In this document: piece after piece, positions 8,309 through 16,465 of the stretch | How the letters are laid out: each line of letters starts with the position of its first letter | Numbering within the stretch: the first letter of the stretch is position 1 | NCBI GenBank assembly: GCA_019636735.1 | Contig: JAHBWY010000006.1 | Location: 186,001-250,000 of the forward strand | Direction of reading: 5' to 3' | DNA: 64,000 nucleotides | Origin: Phycisphaeraceae bacterium | Lineage (GTDB): Bacteria > Planctomycetota > Phycisphaerae > Phycisphaerales > SM1A02 | Position numbers and translations under genes: made by a program | The notes under the pieces: model-generated | The model's database searches: none | Seen by the model: the letters and a program-made list of their open reading frames with translations, nothing else | What the model was told of the DNA's origin: nothing

Positions 8309-9502
8309 ATGCACGAGCGAGTCCGTGCCTTGATTGCCGAGGAACTTCCCGGGGTGATCGAGCTGCGCCGTGATCTGCACATGCATCCTGAACTCATGTA
8401 CGAGGAGTTCAGGACCGCAGATCTCGTGCGGCGCGAACTCGCCCGTGCCGGAGTCGAATTCGTGCCCGGATTGGCTGGAGGCACCGGCACACTCGCGGCC
8501 ATTCCCGGCAATTCCGCTCGCGCGATTGCGCTGCGAGCCGACATGGACGCGCTACCCATTCACGAGGAGTCTGAGTGCCCATGGCGCAGTCGCATCGATG
8601 GGAAGATGCACGCCTGCGGTCACGATGGCCACACGGCCACCCTCATCGGCACCGTGCGCGTGCTCGCTCGCCTCTCCCGCGAGGCTCCACTGCCCCGACC
8701 GGTGACCTTCATCTTCCAACCGGCCGAGGAGGGCGGCGCTGGCGGTCGACGCATGGTTGAAGAGGGCGCCCTCGACGGCAGCCGTCTTGGCGCGCCGGTG
8801 GACGAGGCCTACGCCCTGCACGGCTGGCCGCACTTTGAACTGGGCACGGCGGGCACGCGCATCGGTCCCATGCTCGCCGCCAGCGATCGCTTCGAGATCC
8901 GCGTCGAAGGTGAAGGCGGCCATGCCGCGTGGCCCCACGCGACGCGCGACCCGATTCCCGCGGCCTGCGCCATCGTCGCGGCGCTCCAGACGATCGTGAG
9001 CCGCAACGCGCATGCGCTCGATCCGTCGGTCCTGAGCGTCACCACGGTGCAGGCTGGGACGGCGTTCAATGTGATTCCCTCCCACGCGACCATCCAGGGC
9101 ACGGTGCGAACACTGAGCGCGGAATCCCGACAGCTCTACGAGCGCCGAATCGCCGAGATCGCCTCGGCCATCGCGCTCGCGCACGGGTGCAGCACAGAAT
9201 CCACCTACCGCCACGGCTATCCGATCACCTCCAACCATCCAACGGCGGTCGATCGCTTCGAACACGAAGCGAGGCGCATCATCGGCGCCGACCGCGTGCG
9301 CACGGTGCCTCACCCGGTCATGGTCGGTGAAGACTTCGCGTTCTACGGACAGGAGGTTCCGAGCTGCTTCTTCGCATTGGGATTGCGCCGGCCTGAGTGG
9401 AACTCGATGCCTGACCTGCATCAGCCCGACTTCGACTTCACCGATGACGCGATGGCCCTCGGCATGGAGCTCTTTGCATCGCTCGCGCTGCGCGCTTCGT
9501 GA
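8309..9502 (+). CDS. M20D family amidohydrolase (hippurate hydrolase/AbgA-like)
   Basis: This 397-residue cytosolic enzyme probably removes acyl groups from N-acyl amino acids or related amides using two metal ions. It has the M20D signatures in order: LRRDLHMHPEL near the N-terminus, RADMDALPI, the metal-binding MHACGHDGHTA, QPAEEGGAGG with the catalytic glutamate pair, YALHGWP, and MVGEDFAFY near the C-terminus. All metal ligands are present. It is monocistronic between an operon and a secreted protease gene. Substrate specificity cannot be read from sequence; indole-acetyl-amino acid, hippurate and N-acetyl-diaminopimelate hydrolases all belong to this family. Confidence 0.88.
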   Translation: MHERVRALIAEELPGVIELRRDLHMHPELMYEEFRTADLVRRELARAGVEFVPGLAGGTGTLAAIPGNSARAIALRADMDALPIHEESECPWRSRIDGKMHACGHDGHTATLIGTVRVLARLSREAPLPRPVTFIFQPAEEGGAGGRRMVEEGALDGSRLGAPVDEAYALHGWPHFELGTAGTRIGPMLAASDRFEIRVEGEGGHAAWPHATRDPIPAACAIVAALQTIVSRNAHALDPSVLSVTTVQAGTAFNVIPSHATIQGTVRTLSAESRQLYERRIAEIASAIALAHGCSTESTYRHGYPITSNHPTAVDRFEHEARRIIGADRVRTVPHPVMVGEDFAFYGQEVPSCFFALGLRRPEWNSMPDLHQPDFDFTDDAMALGMELFASLALRAS

Positions 9503-9609
9503 AGCGAACCGGAAGGGCCGAAAACCTACGGTGCTTGCATCGCGGCCAGCGTCCACATGAACTCCGTGATTTGACGCCTCCCCGACTTCCGCGGGCCCGA
9601 TTGCGCGGC

Positions 9610-9615
9610 TAGTCT
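9610..9615 (+). promoter_or_regulatory. -10 element TAGTCT before the first metalloprotease gene
   Basis: TAGTCT is followed by seven bases and the ATG at 9623. No ribosome binding site is visible, so a leaderless mRNA is likely. Confidence 0.5.
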
Positions 9616-9622
9616 CTTCGTC

Positions 9623-11857
9623 ATGCTCATCGCTCCTCTCATCGCCATGGCGCTCGTCGGAAGCGCCGAGCCCACGATTCCTCAGGTCGGCATCCTGCCA
9701 TCGCCCCTCGTTCGATCGGCGGCTGCGTTCTCCGATCGCGCCGATGTGAACCTCGCGGTGTCACGCCTCGAGTCGATCGACTCGGCGTGGTTTGCGCTTG
9801 ATGGCTTGGAGACGGTGGTGCTCGCGGGCGTTCCGCTCGCGCCGGGCATCGAGGTCGATGCGGCTCTTCGACGACTTCAACCTCTTGCCGAGGATGGCGT
9901 AGTAGTCGCCGCGATCTCCGATGGTCGGGGCGGCACACTGATGCAGACCATCCCGGCTCCGGCTCTTGAGTGCTGGGCCGGCCCGATCCTCGGCCATGAC
10001 GGCGGGCGTCTCTTCCTGGCTCGCAGTGACTCGTTCACCCATGGCTACGCCTTCGTCGATGATCGCACCTTCATCATCACCAGCGGTCCACCCGGCGGTG
10101 TGCGCCCCCTCATCGCCTATGAACTCGGATTGCTCCCAGCCGATGCGATCGTCTGGAGCCCATTCGAGTGCACGACGGCGATTGAAGGCCACTTCCCCCG
10201 CGCGGAAGCGAACGAGGGTGGAGTCGCCTCGGGCCCACTCCCCTGCCGCCATGTGAAGATCGCGATCGACTCGGACAACGAGCTTGCCGAGGTCTTCGGG
10301 AACAATGTCACCGCCACCGCCAGCTACATCCTGCTTCAGGCGGCGGCCATGAGCGAGATCTACACGAGCCAGATGAACCTTCGGATCCAGGCGTCATTCG
10401 TCCGGGTCTGGACGACGCCTGACCCTTGGACCCAGGGCTCGGCCGGCGCGCAGCTCGGACAGTTCCGCGACTTCTGGGAGGCGAACATGGGCTCCGTGAC
10501 CCGTGACGCGGCCATGCTTCTCTCAGCCCGATCGCTCGGTGGAGGTGTCGCATGGCTTTCAGCGATGTGCGGGCCGTGGGCCTACTCGGTCTCGGGCAAT
10601 CTGAGCGGGTTCTTCCCCTATCCGCTGCTCGACAACGCCGGCCAGAACTGGGACATCATGGTGACTTCCCATGAGCTGGGTCACAATCTCGGCACACCCC
10701 ACACGCACAACTACTGCCCACCGGTTGATGAATGTGCGCCAGCGGGCTGGTACGGCCAGTGCCAGTCGCAACAGGTCTGCACGAACCAGGGCACCATCAT
10801 GAGCTACTGCCACCTCTGCAGCGGCGGGCTCTCCAATGTGAAGCTCACCTTCGCCGACGCATCGATCCAGAGCATGGATGCGCACCTCAACAGTCTGCCG
10901 TGCAACTACTCCGGCGCCACACTGGCGCCGTGGGCGGTGCCGGACTTCGTCGCGGGTTTTCAGTCGACCTTCGTCATCGATGTGCTGGCCAACGATCTCC
11001 CCGTGAACTGCCAGGATGTCGTGATTCACTCGTTCACTCAGCCGACCAGCGGTCCCGGCGTGGTCACGCTCCTCTCGGGAGCAGGCCCGAATGGCCGCGA
11101 TGTGCTCCAGTTCTCAGCGCCCACCTGGTTCAACGGCGTCTCGACCTTCAGCTACACCATTCGGAACACGAGCAACTTGGTGAGCGCCGCAAGCCCGGTC
11201 ACGGTGACGATTCCCACGCTCACGCTGGGCAAGAGCGTGGTGAACGCCCTTCCGAACCTGAGCGTGCTCTACTTCGACCTCGTCAACCCCACGCAGCTCC
11301 CGATCTTCGATCTCTTGAACCCCTACCTCCAGACCACGACGCCACACATCAACTATCCCTCGACCAACGGCAACTTCGCCAACAGCAATCGAGCGGACAA
11401 TGTCGGAGCACTGTGGACCGGCTGGATCCAGATTCCCGAGCCCGGGCTTTGGACCTTCTTCCTCGAGTCCGACGATGGATCGCGTCTTCTGCTGAACGAT
11501 CAGCTCGTCATCAACAACGACGGCCTGCACGGCATGCTTGAGAAGAGCGCAACGGTGGCGCTGGGTAAGGGCCATCACAAGCTGCGAGTGGAGTTCTTCG
11601 AAGCAGGTGGCGGCGCTGGCTGCATCCTTTCGATGTCGGGCCCCGGAGTCCCGAAGGCACCAGTCCCGCCGGCCCGCTTCTCAAGGGGCGGCTCGATTCT
11701 CGCGGCCGATCTCAACTACGACGGCGTCGTCAACGGCGCCGACCTCGCGGTGATGCTCGGCCTCTGGAACACGCCTTCGCCGCTCGCGGACCTCAATGGT
11801 GACGGCAATGTCGACGGTGCCGACCTTGCGATTCTGCTCGGGTCGTGGTCGAACTGA
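9623..11857 (+). CDS. Secreted reprolysin-like zinc metalloprotease with PA14 and dockerin-like domains
   Basis: This 744-residue exported protease has a short signal peptide (about residues 1-15, ending near GSAEP). A propeptide-like region runs to about 200. The metzincin catalytic domain has the extended zinc motif HELGHNLGTPH (His350, Glu351, His354, His360) and a cysteine-rich stretch, with IMSYCH serving as the Met-turn. An Ig/cadherin-like domain follows (about 420-520), then a PA14-like domain (about 540-690) with the strand motif GLWTFFLESDDGSRLLLND. The last 50 residues are two dockerin-like calcium repeats. The motifs place it among M12B/M43-like secreted proteases; PA14 suggests carbohydrate binding. 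It is followed three bases later by a related gene, so the pair is probably a tandem duplication. Confidence 0.88.
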   Translation: MLIAPLIAMALVGSAEPTIPQVGILPSPLVRSAAAFSDRADVNLAVSRLESIDSAWFALDGLETVVLAGVPLAPGIEVDAALRRLQPLAEDGVVVAAISDGRGGTLMQTIPAPALECWAGPILGHDGGRLFLARSDSFTHGYAFVDDRTFIITSGPPGGVRPLIAYELGLLPADAIVWSPFECTTAIEGHFPRAEANEGGVASGPLPCRHVKIAIDSDNELAEVFGNNVTATASYILLQAAAMSEIYTSQMNLRIQASFVRVWTTPDPWTQGSAGAQLGQFRDFWEANMGSVTRDAAMLLSARSLGGGVAWLSAMCGPWAYSVSGNLSGFFPYPLLDNAGQNWDIMVTSHELGHNLGTPHTHNYCPPVDECAPAGWYGQCQSQQVCTNQGTIMSYCHLCSGGLSNVKLTFADASIQSMDAHLNSLPCNYSGATLAPWAVPDFVAGFQSTFVIDVLANDLPVNCQDVVIHSFTQPTSGPGVVTLLSGAGPNGRDVLQFSAPTWFNGVSTFSYTIRNTSNLVSAASPVTVTIPTLTLGKSVVNALPNLSVLYFDLVNPTQLPIFDLLNPYLQTTTPHINYPSTNGNFANSNRADNVGALWTGWIQIPEPGLWTFFLESDDGSRLLLNDQLVINNDGLHGMLEKSATVALGKGHHKLRVEFFEAGGGAGCILSMSGPGVPKAPVPPARFSRGGSILAADLNYDGVVNGADLAVMLGLWNTPSPLADLNGDGNVDGADLAILLGSWSN

Positions 11858-11859
11858 CC

Positions 11860-13698
11860 ATGACCGATGAGCATCAACGCATCGCACCAGGTGGCTGCGG
11901 CTGCAGAGTGACGCGTTCGCGCGTCGGGCTGTTGGCGCATGGGATCAGCGCCGGACTGCTGCTCACTTCGACAGCGTGGTCGGCGGCGGCCGATCAGATG
12001 CCGCCCGTTCTTCCTTCACCACTCGTCGTTCACCCACAGCTTCCCGCTCCGCCGGGCACGGTGGCGCTCGCGCTTGACCCGGAACGAGTCGCCGCCATCG
12101 AGCGTTCACTGGGTCCTGGTGCCATCACCATTGAAGACTTCCCGGTTGCCCCCGACACGCAGCGGCGTCTTCATCTGCGACGCGCCGTGCGAATGCCGGA
12201 GCTCGCCGTTGAGGTGGTGCATGGCAGCAGCACACTGGGATTCACCGTCGCGAAGCTCGCCGCCGATGAACTCGCCCAAGCGGAAGGGTTAATCCTCGTC
12301 GGCGCTGTGGCCGGCGTACCCGCGTCGCGCGCAGTGGTCTCGATCGGCCCGGCGGGTGTCTTCGCGATGATCGATGAGGAGGGCCATCGATTCGTGGTCT
12401 CGTCGGGACCAGCGGGGCTTGATCGCACGCCACTGGCCTTCGACATTGTGGCGACGCCGTCGTTGATCGATGTCGTGCCGTGGAGTTGCGCCTCAGGGGA
12501 GGACATTCTTGAACGGCCGGATGCGTCAAGTCCCCCCAGCGAAACACAGAAGGAGCGCGAGGAGGGCGGCGTCGCCTCCGGCGCGCCCTGCACGCAGGTT
12601 CGCGTGGCTTTTGAAAGCGATCACGCCTACTTCAACCTGATGAATGGCGATCCGATCGCCGCTGCCAACTACGCCCTCTTGCTTTCGGCAGCCGCCGGCG
12701 AGATCGCCGCCGGCGGACCGCATGTCCGAATCGGATTGGTGTATCTGCGACTGTGGGCCACGGCCGAGGAGCCTTGGAACAAGCCCTCCGCCCCAACGCA
12801 ACTTGATCAACTCCGCAGCGTGTGGAACGCGACGATGGACGGCATCCCGCGCGAGATCGCGCACTTCCTTTCCGGTCGCGTGCTCGGCGGCGGCGCAGCG
12901 TGGACGAAGTCGCTCTGCTCGAACAAGGCGTACAGCCTCAGCTCGAACATGAACGGCTTCTTCCCCTACCCGTTGCTCGACAATCATCCGCAGAACTGGG
13001 ATGTCATCGTGGTCGCGCACGAGCTCGGGCACAATCTGGGTGGCAAGCACACGCACGAGTACGGCATGGAATCTCCCGATCTCTGCGGATTCGGCGAGTG
13101 CCTGGTCGGCCCCCAGGGCACCATCCTCAGCTATTGCTTCATCTGCCCCGGTGGCATGGCGAACATCAAGCTTCTCTTCGCGCCGATCTCCAATGCCTCG
13201 ATCAATTCGCACATGGCGGCGGTGGCCTGCCTGCCGCCAGCGGACGACCCGACGCCGATCGCCGTCGAAGACTTCGCCTTCACCGTGAACGGCGCCACCG
13301 TCGAATTGGACCTGCTCGCAAATGATCTTCCGGCCAATTGCCTCCCGGTGGTGATGACCTCCGCCGAGTCAGTCTCTGTGGCCGGCGGTGTGGTCAAGGC
13401 CCCCGGCGGTCTTGCTCCCGTCCTCTACACAGCGCCGATCGGCTTCATCGGCCTCGACAGCTTCGCGTACGCGATCGTGGCGCCGGGGTCATCCGGAGGT
13501 CAGACCGCCATTGGGCAGGCGTTCATTTGGGTCAAGCCGCGGGCGTCGGACCTGAACGCCGATGGCCGTGTGGACGGCGCCGACCTCGCCATGCTGCTTG
13601 GCGTCTGGGGAAGCGGAGGCCCGACCGGCGATCTGGACGGCAACGGAACCGTCGATGGGGCTGATGTCGCCGTGCTTCTCGGTGAGTGGACCGGCTGA
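11860..13698 (+). CDS. Second secreted zinc metalloprotease with dockerin-like repeats, paralogue of the upstream gene
   Basis: This 612-residue protein parallels the gene before it. It has a signal-like hydrophobic stretch at about residues 25-45, a propeptide, and the metzincin motif HELGHNLGGKH (His387, Glu388, His391, His397) with an ILSYCF Met-turn. An Ig/cadherin-like domain follows (about 465-560), and then two calcium repeats (DLNADGRVDGADLAMLLG and DLDGNGTVDGADVAVLLG). It lacks the PA14 domain of its neighbour. The ATG at 11860 lies three bases after the upstream stop and is preferred over an overlapping ATG at 11845. The first 25 residues are basic and Cys-containing, longer than usual for a signal n-region, so the start may be a little downstream. 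Confidence 0.85.
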   Translation: MTDEHQRIAPGGCGCRVTRSRVGLLAHGISAGLLLTSTAWSAAADQMPPVLPSPLVVHPQLPAPPGTVALALDPERVAAIERSLGPGAITIEDFPVAPDTQRRLHLRRAVRMPELAVEVVHGSSTLGFTVAKLAADELAQAEGLILVGAVAGVPASRAVVSIGPAGVFAMIDEEGHRFVVSSGPAGLDRTPLAFDIVATPSLIDVVPWSCASGEDILERPDASSPPSETQKEREEGGVASGAPCTQVRVAFESDHAYFNLMNGDPIAAANYALLLSAAAGEIAAGGPHVRIGLVYLRLWATAEEPWNKPSAPTQLDQLRSVWNATMDGIPREIAHFLSGRVLGGGAAWTKSLCSNKAYSLSSNMNGFFPYPLLDNHPQNWDVIVVAHELGHNLGGKHTHEYGMESPDLCGFGECLVGPQGTILSYCFICPGGMANIKLLFAPISNASINSHMAAVACLPPADDPTPIAVEDFAFTVNGATVELDLLANDLPANCLPVVMTSAESVSVAGGVVKAPGGLAPVLYTAPIGFIGLDSFAYAIVAPGSSGGQTAIGQAFIWVKPRASDLNADGRVDGADLAMLLGVWGSGGPTGDLDGNGTVDGADVAVLLGEWTG

Positions 13699-13752
13699 CC
13701 GGCCCCGGGAGAACGATTCGCCCCGACGCTGGACTCCTCCGGCGGCTCCTGT

Positions 13753-13758
13753 TACTCT
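13753..13758 (+). promoter_or_regulatory. Candidate -10 element TACTCT of the rplK operon
   Basis: TACTCT lies about 90 bases before the rplK ATG. Unlike most promoters here it would give a structured leader with a real ribosome binding site (GGGAGG at about 13833-13838). The -35 is weak. Confidence 0.35.
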
Positions 13759-13796
13759 TCGCGGCTCGACATTCCAGACCGCACGCACTGCCGCGC

Positions 13797-13822
13797 GGCT
13801 TCGAACCAGGCCGGTTCGAGCC
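13797..13822 (+). other. Hairpin in the rplK leader, candidate ribosomal-protein binding site
   Basis: GGC, a bulged T and TCGAACC pair with GGTTCGA and GCC across a five-base loop (AGGCC). The stem ends 11 bases before the GGGAGG ribosome binding site of rplK. In other bacteria L1 represses the rplK-rplA operon by binding a leader hairpin like its rRNA site. The hairpin is seen; the L1 role is inference. Confidence 0.4.
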
Positions 13823-13848
13823 ACTCACGCGGCGGGAGGTTCAAATCA

Positions 13849-14274
13849 ATGGCCAAGAAAGTCACCAAAGTCTTCAAGCTCATGGCGCCGGGAGGGAAGG
13901 CGACGCCCGCGCCGCCCATCGGTCCCGTGCTCGGCGCCAACGGCGTCAATCCGGGCCAGTTCATCACGCAATTCAACGAGCGGACCAAGCAGTTCAACGG
14001 ACGCCTGGTCGGCTGCGTGGTCACGGTCTACGGCGATCGCACCTTCGACATTGAGATCAAGAGCTCGCCCGCCTCGGCGCTCATCAAGGATGTGCTGAAG
14101 CTCGAGAAGGGCTCGGGCACGCCCAACACGGCGAAGGTCGGCAAGATCACCAAGGCTCAGATCCGCAAGATCGCCGAGGAGAAGATCAACGACCTCAATA
14201 CGACCTCTGTGGAGGCAGCGATGCGCATGATCGAAGGTTCCGCCCGCTCGATGGGCGTCACGGTGGAGGGCTGA
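13849..14274 (+). CDS. rplK: 50S ribosomal protein L11
   Basis: This 141-residue protein forms the GTPase-associated centre base with 23S rRNA helices 43/44. The N-terminal domain begins MAKKVTKVFKLMAPGGKA, and the GPVLGANGVN and QFITQFNERTK motifs are intact. The C-terminal rRNA-binding domain includes KITKAQIRKIAEEK and a terminal helix with IEGSARSMGV. Length is normal for L11. A strong GGGAGG site precedes the ATG. It is the first gene of rplK-rplA-rplJ-rplL. The usual upstream secE and nusG genes are absent; a metalloprotease gene lies there instead. Confidence 0.97.
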   Translation: MAKKVTKVFKLMAPGGKATPAPPIGPVLGANGVNPGQFITQFNERTKQFNGRLVGCVVTVYGDRTFDIEIKSSPASALIKDVLKLEKGSGTPNTAKVGKITKAQIRKIAEEKINDLNTTSVEAAMRMIEGSARSMGVTVEG

Positions 14275-14279
14275 CCAAC

Positions 14280-14990
14280 ATGAGCACTTCACCAACCACA
14301 CGGAAGAAGGCGCGGCTCCCCGGCGGGAAGCGCCATCGGCACAATCTCGAGCATCAGCCGACCTCGCCGCTCGCTCCCGCAGACGCGATCAAGGCGCTGC
14401 GGAAGTTCAAGAGCCCCAAGTTCGACCAGACCGTGAATGTCGTCGTGAACCTCGGCATCGACCCGAAGCAGGCTGACCAGGCGCTGCGAGGCTCGATCGC
14501 CATGCCCAAGGGCATCGGCCGAAGCGCACGCGTCATCTGCTTCTGCGGGCCGGACAAGGTCGCCGCCGCCAAGGCTGCCGGCGCCGTCGAGGCCGGTGGC
14601 GAGGACCTCGTCGCCAAGGTCGAAGGTGGCTGGTTCGACTTCCAGATCGCCGTCGCCAGTCCCGACATGATGCGCGTGGTGTCGAAGCTCGGAAAGGTCC
14701 TTGGTCCGAAGGGACTCATGCCCTCCCCGAAGGCCGGCACCGTCGCCCCCGATGTTGTCTCCGCCGTGCGCGAGTATGCCGCCGGCAAGCAGGAGTACCG
14801 CAACGACGACGGCAGCAATGTCGCCTGCGTGGTCGGCAAGCTCAGCTTCAGCGACGAGGATCTCACTGAGAACCTCAATCACTTCATCACCATCATTCAC
14901 AAGATCAAGCCCGCCTCGGCCAAGGGCACCTATATCAAGAAGTGCGTCATCAGCGCTTCGATGAGCCCGGGCATCCAGGTGATCGCCTGA
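14280..14990 (+). CDS. rplA: 50S ribosomal protein L1
   Basis: This 236-residue protein forms the mobile L1 stalk that helps move deacylated tRNA from the E site. It has the L1 signature region [20 protein letters not shown] (about residues 139-158) and [11 protein letters not shown] in domain I. The N-terminal 20 residues are unusually basic ([15 protein letters not shown]) compared with common L1 proteins. It starts five bases after rplK and is likely an autoregulator of the operon, as in other bacteria. Confidence 0.97.
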   Translation: MSTSPTTRKKARLPGGKRHRHNLEHQPTSPLAPADAIKALRKFKSPKFDQTVNVVVNLGIDPKQADQALRGSIAMPKGIGRSARVICFCGPDKVAAAKAAGAVEAGGEDLVAKVEGGWFDFQIAVASPDMMRVVSKLGKVLGPKGLMPSPKAGTVAPDVVSAVREYAAGKQEYRNDDGSNVACVVGKLSFSDEDLTENLNHFITIIHKIKPASAKGTYIKKCVISASMSPGIQVIA

Positions 14991-15021
14991 GCGATCGCAT
15001 TCCGGCCACGGAGCAAGAGCC

Positions 15022-15582
15022 ATGAGCAAGACCGTCAAGGACATGATCGTTCGCGACTACCGAGCCCGCTTCGAAGGCGTCGAAGGCGCCGTGGCGGTGG
15101 AGTTGCGAGGTCTCGATGCCATCACGACGAACCGCATGCGCAGCCACCTTCGAGCGAAGGAGGTCCGCGTCACGGTCGTCAAGAACGCACTCGCGAAGAA
15201 GGCCTTCGCCGGTGGCGCACTCGAAGCTCTCGCGCCCAGCCTGAAGGGACCGACCGCGGTCATCTACGGCCGTGGACCGAGCGTCGTCGATGTGGCCCGC
15301 GAAGTCGTCGCCTGGGTGAAGGAGAACGACAAGAAGCAGGAGCGCTGCCACTTCAAGGGTGCCGTGCTCGAAGGCGTGTACTACGACGGCCCGGCCGGCG
15401 TCGACAAGCTCTCGAAGATGCCCACTCGCGAAGAGGCAGTTGCGCAGGTCATCACCATCGTGCTCAGCCCGGCGCGGAAGCTCGTCAGCGCCGCAGTCGG
15501 CCCCGGCCGACGCGTGCTCGGCATCGTCAAGGAAATCGAAAGCCGTCTGGAGAAGGGCGAGACCATCTCGGCCCGCGCGTGA
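15022..15582 (+). CDS. rplJ: 50S ribosomal protein L10
   Basis: This 186-residue protein anchors the L7/L12 stalk to 23S rRNA. The N-terminal half carries the L10 core, including LRAKEVRVTVVKNALAKKA and KGPTAVIYG. The C-terminal helix region (about residues 140-186, with GRRVLGIVKEIESRLEKGE) is where L12 dimers bind. It lies 31 bases after rplA, in the normal order. Confidence 0.96.
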   Translation: MSKTVKDMIVRDYRARFEGVEGAVAVELRGLDAITTNRMRSHLRAKEVRVTVVKNALAKKAFAGGALEALAPSLKGPTAVIYGRGPSVVDVAREVVAWVKENDKKQERCHFKGAVLEGVYYDGPAGVDKLSKMPTREEAVAQVITIVLSPARKLVSAAVGPGRRVLGIVKEIESRLEKGETISARA

Positions 15583-15708
15583 GCTTTTCCCCCACTCCGA
15601 ATCCCCGAACTCACCAATCCTGTCCCAACTCGCCATTCGACTGGCCCCACCCGGGGTTAAACGCCGCGCGTCGCGGCGCCTCTCGACGGCGTCAATGGAG
15701 CGTGTTCC

Positions 15709-16116
15709 ATGTCTGAATCAGAAGCGAAGACCTTTGATGCGAAGATCACCAAGCTCGGCGACGAGATCGCCGGCCTCACCCTGAAGGAGGCCGTTGACCT
15801 CGCCGACTACATGAAGGACAAGTACGGCATCGAGCCCGCCGCGGGTGGAGCCGTCGTGATGGCCGCCGGTGGCGGCGACGCCGGTGGCGCTGCCGTTGAG
15901 GCGCAGACCGAGTTCGATGTCATCCTCGAGAATGCCGGCGCGAACAAGATCGCCGTCATCAAGGCGGTCCGCGAGGCGACTGGCCTCGGCCTCGCCGAGG
16001 CGAAGGGCCTCGTCGACGGCGCCCCCAAGGCCGTCAAGGAGAAGATCTCGAAGGACGATGCCGACAAGCTCAAGAAGGCCCTCGAGGAGGCGGGCGCCAA
16101 GGTCACCCTCAAGTGA
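15709..16116 (+). CDS. rplL: 50S ribosomal protein L7/L12
   Basis: This 135-residue stalk protein has an N-terminal dimerisation helix pair ([19 protein letters not shown]), an Ala/Gly-rich hinge (about residues 45-62), and the conserved C-terminal domain that contacts elongation factors, with [20 protein letters not shown] and [10 protein letters not shown]. All are canonical. A 126-base spacer separates it from rplJ, with a GGAG before the ATG. A strong terminator lies about 90 bases downstream, so part of the transcription probably stops before rpoB. Confidence 0.97.
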   Translation: MSESEAKTFDAKITKLGDEIAGLTLKEAVDLADYMKDKYGIEPAAGGAVVMAAGGGDAGGAAVEAQTEFDVILENAGANKIAVIKAVREATGLGLAEAKGLVDGAPKAVKEKISKDDADKLKKALEEAGAKVTLK

Positions 16117-16121
16117 ACCTT

Positions 16122-16142
16122 CGGGGGCGCCTGTCGCCCCCG
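16122..16142 (+). other. GC-rich hairpin just after rplL
   Basis: CGGGGGCG and CGCCCCCG pair over a five-base loop directly after the rplL stop. There is no T-run, so it is not itself an intrinsic terminator. It may protect the 3' end of the ribosomal-protein mRNA or be a processing site. Confidence 0.45.
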
Positions 16143-16205
16143 CTCCGACCGCCGAACGCCCGGCCGACCTTTCATGGTCACGGGCCGAGGAAGGACGACC
16201 TCAAC

Positions 16206-16241
16206 AAGACCTCCCGGTTCTGCCGGGAGGTCTTTTCTTTC
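16206..16241 (+). terminator. Intrinsic terminator/attenuator between rplL and rpoB
   Basis: A perfect 12-bp stem (AAGACCTCCCGG with CCGGGAGGTCTT) with a TTCTG loop is followed by TTCTTT. In many bacteria the rplKAJL and rpoBC units are separated by a partial terminator; this one looks strong and rpoB has its own promoter just after it. Confidence 0.85.
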
Positions 16242-16266
16242 GCTTCCATCGGCCGAGTCCTATAAT
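16238..16266 (+). promoter_or_regulatory. rpoB promoter with consensus -10 TATAAT
   Basis: A perfect TATAAT at 16261-16266 lies 17 bases after TTTCGC (16238-16243), a weak -35. It sits at the edge of an unusually AT-rich stretch (about 16260-16300). A second possible promoter follows: TTGCTC at 16318-16323, 16 bases, and TACACT at 16340-16345. Between them an imperfect hairpin (CAAGTC...GACTTG, 16297-16320) could regulate. The 349-base spacer 16117-16465 is thus filled with control signals and holds no gene. Confidence 0.65.
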
Positions 16267-16465
16267 TGAATCGACAAGAAATTTTTGAGATCAGATCAAG
16301 TCCCGCCATCGGGTGACTTGCTCTTATCGGCGATTGGACTACACTGCGGGGCTCTTGGCGTCAGGCGGCGGCACCACCAATCTCGAAGACAGTGTGAATC
16401 AATGACCCGGACTCACGCGGGTCATGTCGTCGCCCCGCGCGAATCCTCACCCTCCCGGAAGACGC

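Noticed and set aside
16424-16465. An earlier ATG for rpoB
   Set aside because: The 14 extra residues are not RpoB-like, and the ATG at 16466 has a GGAAG ribosome binding site and the normal start.
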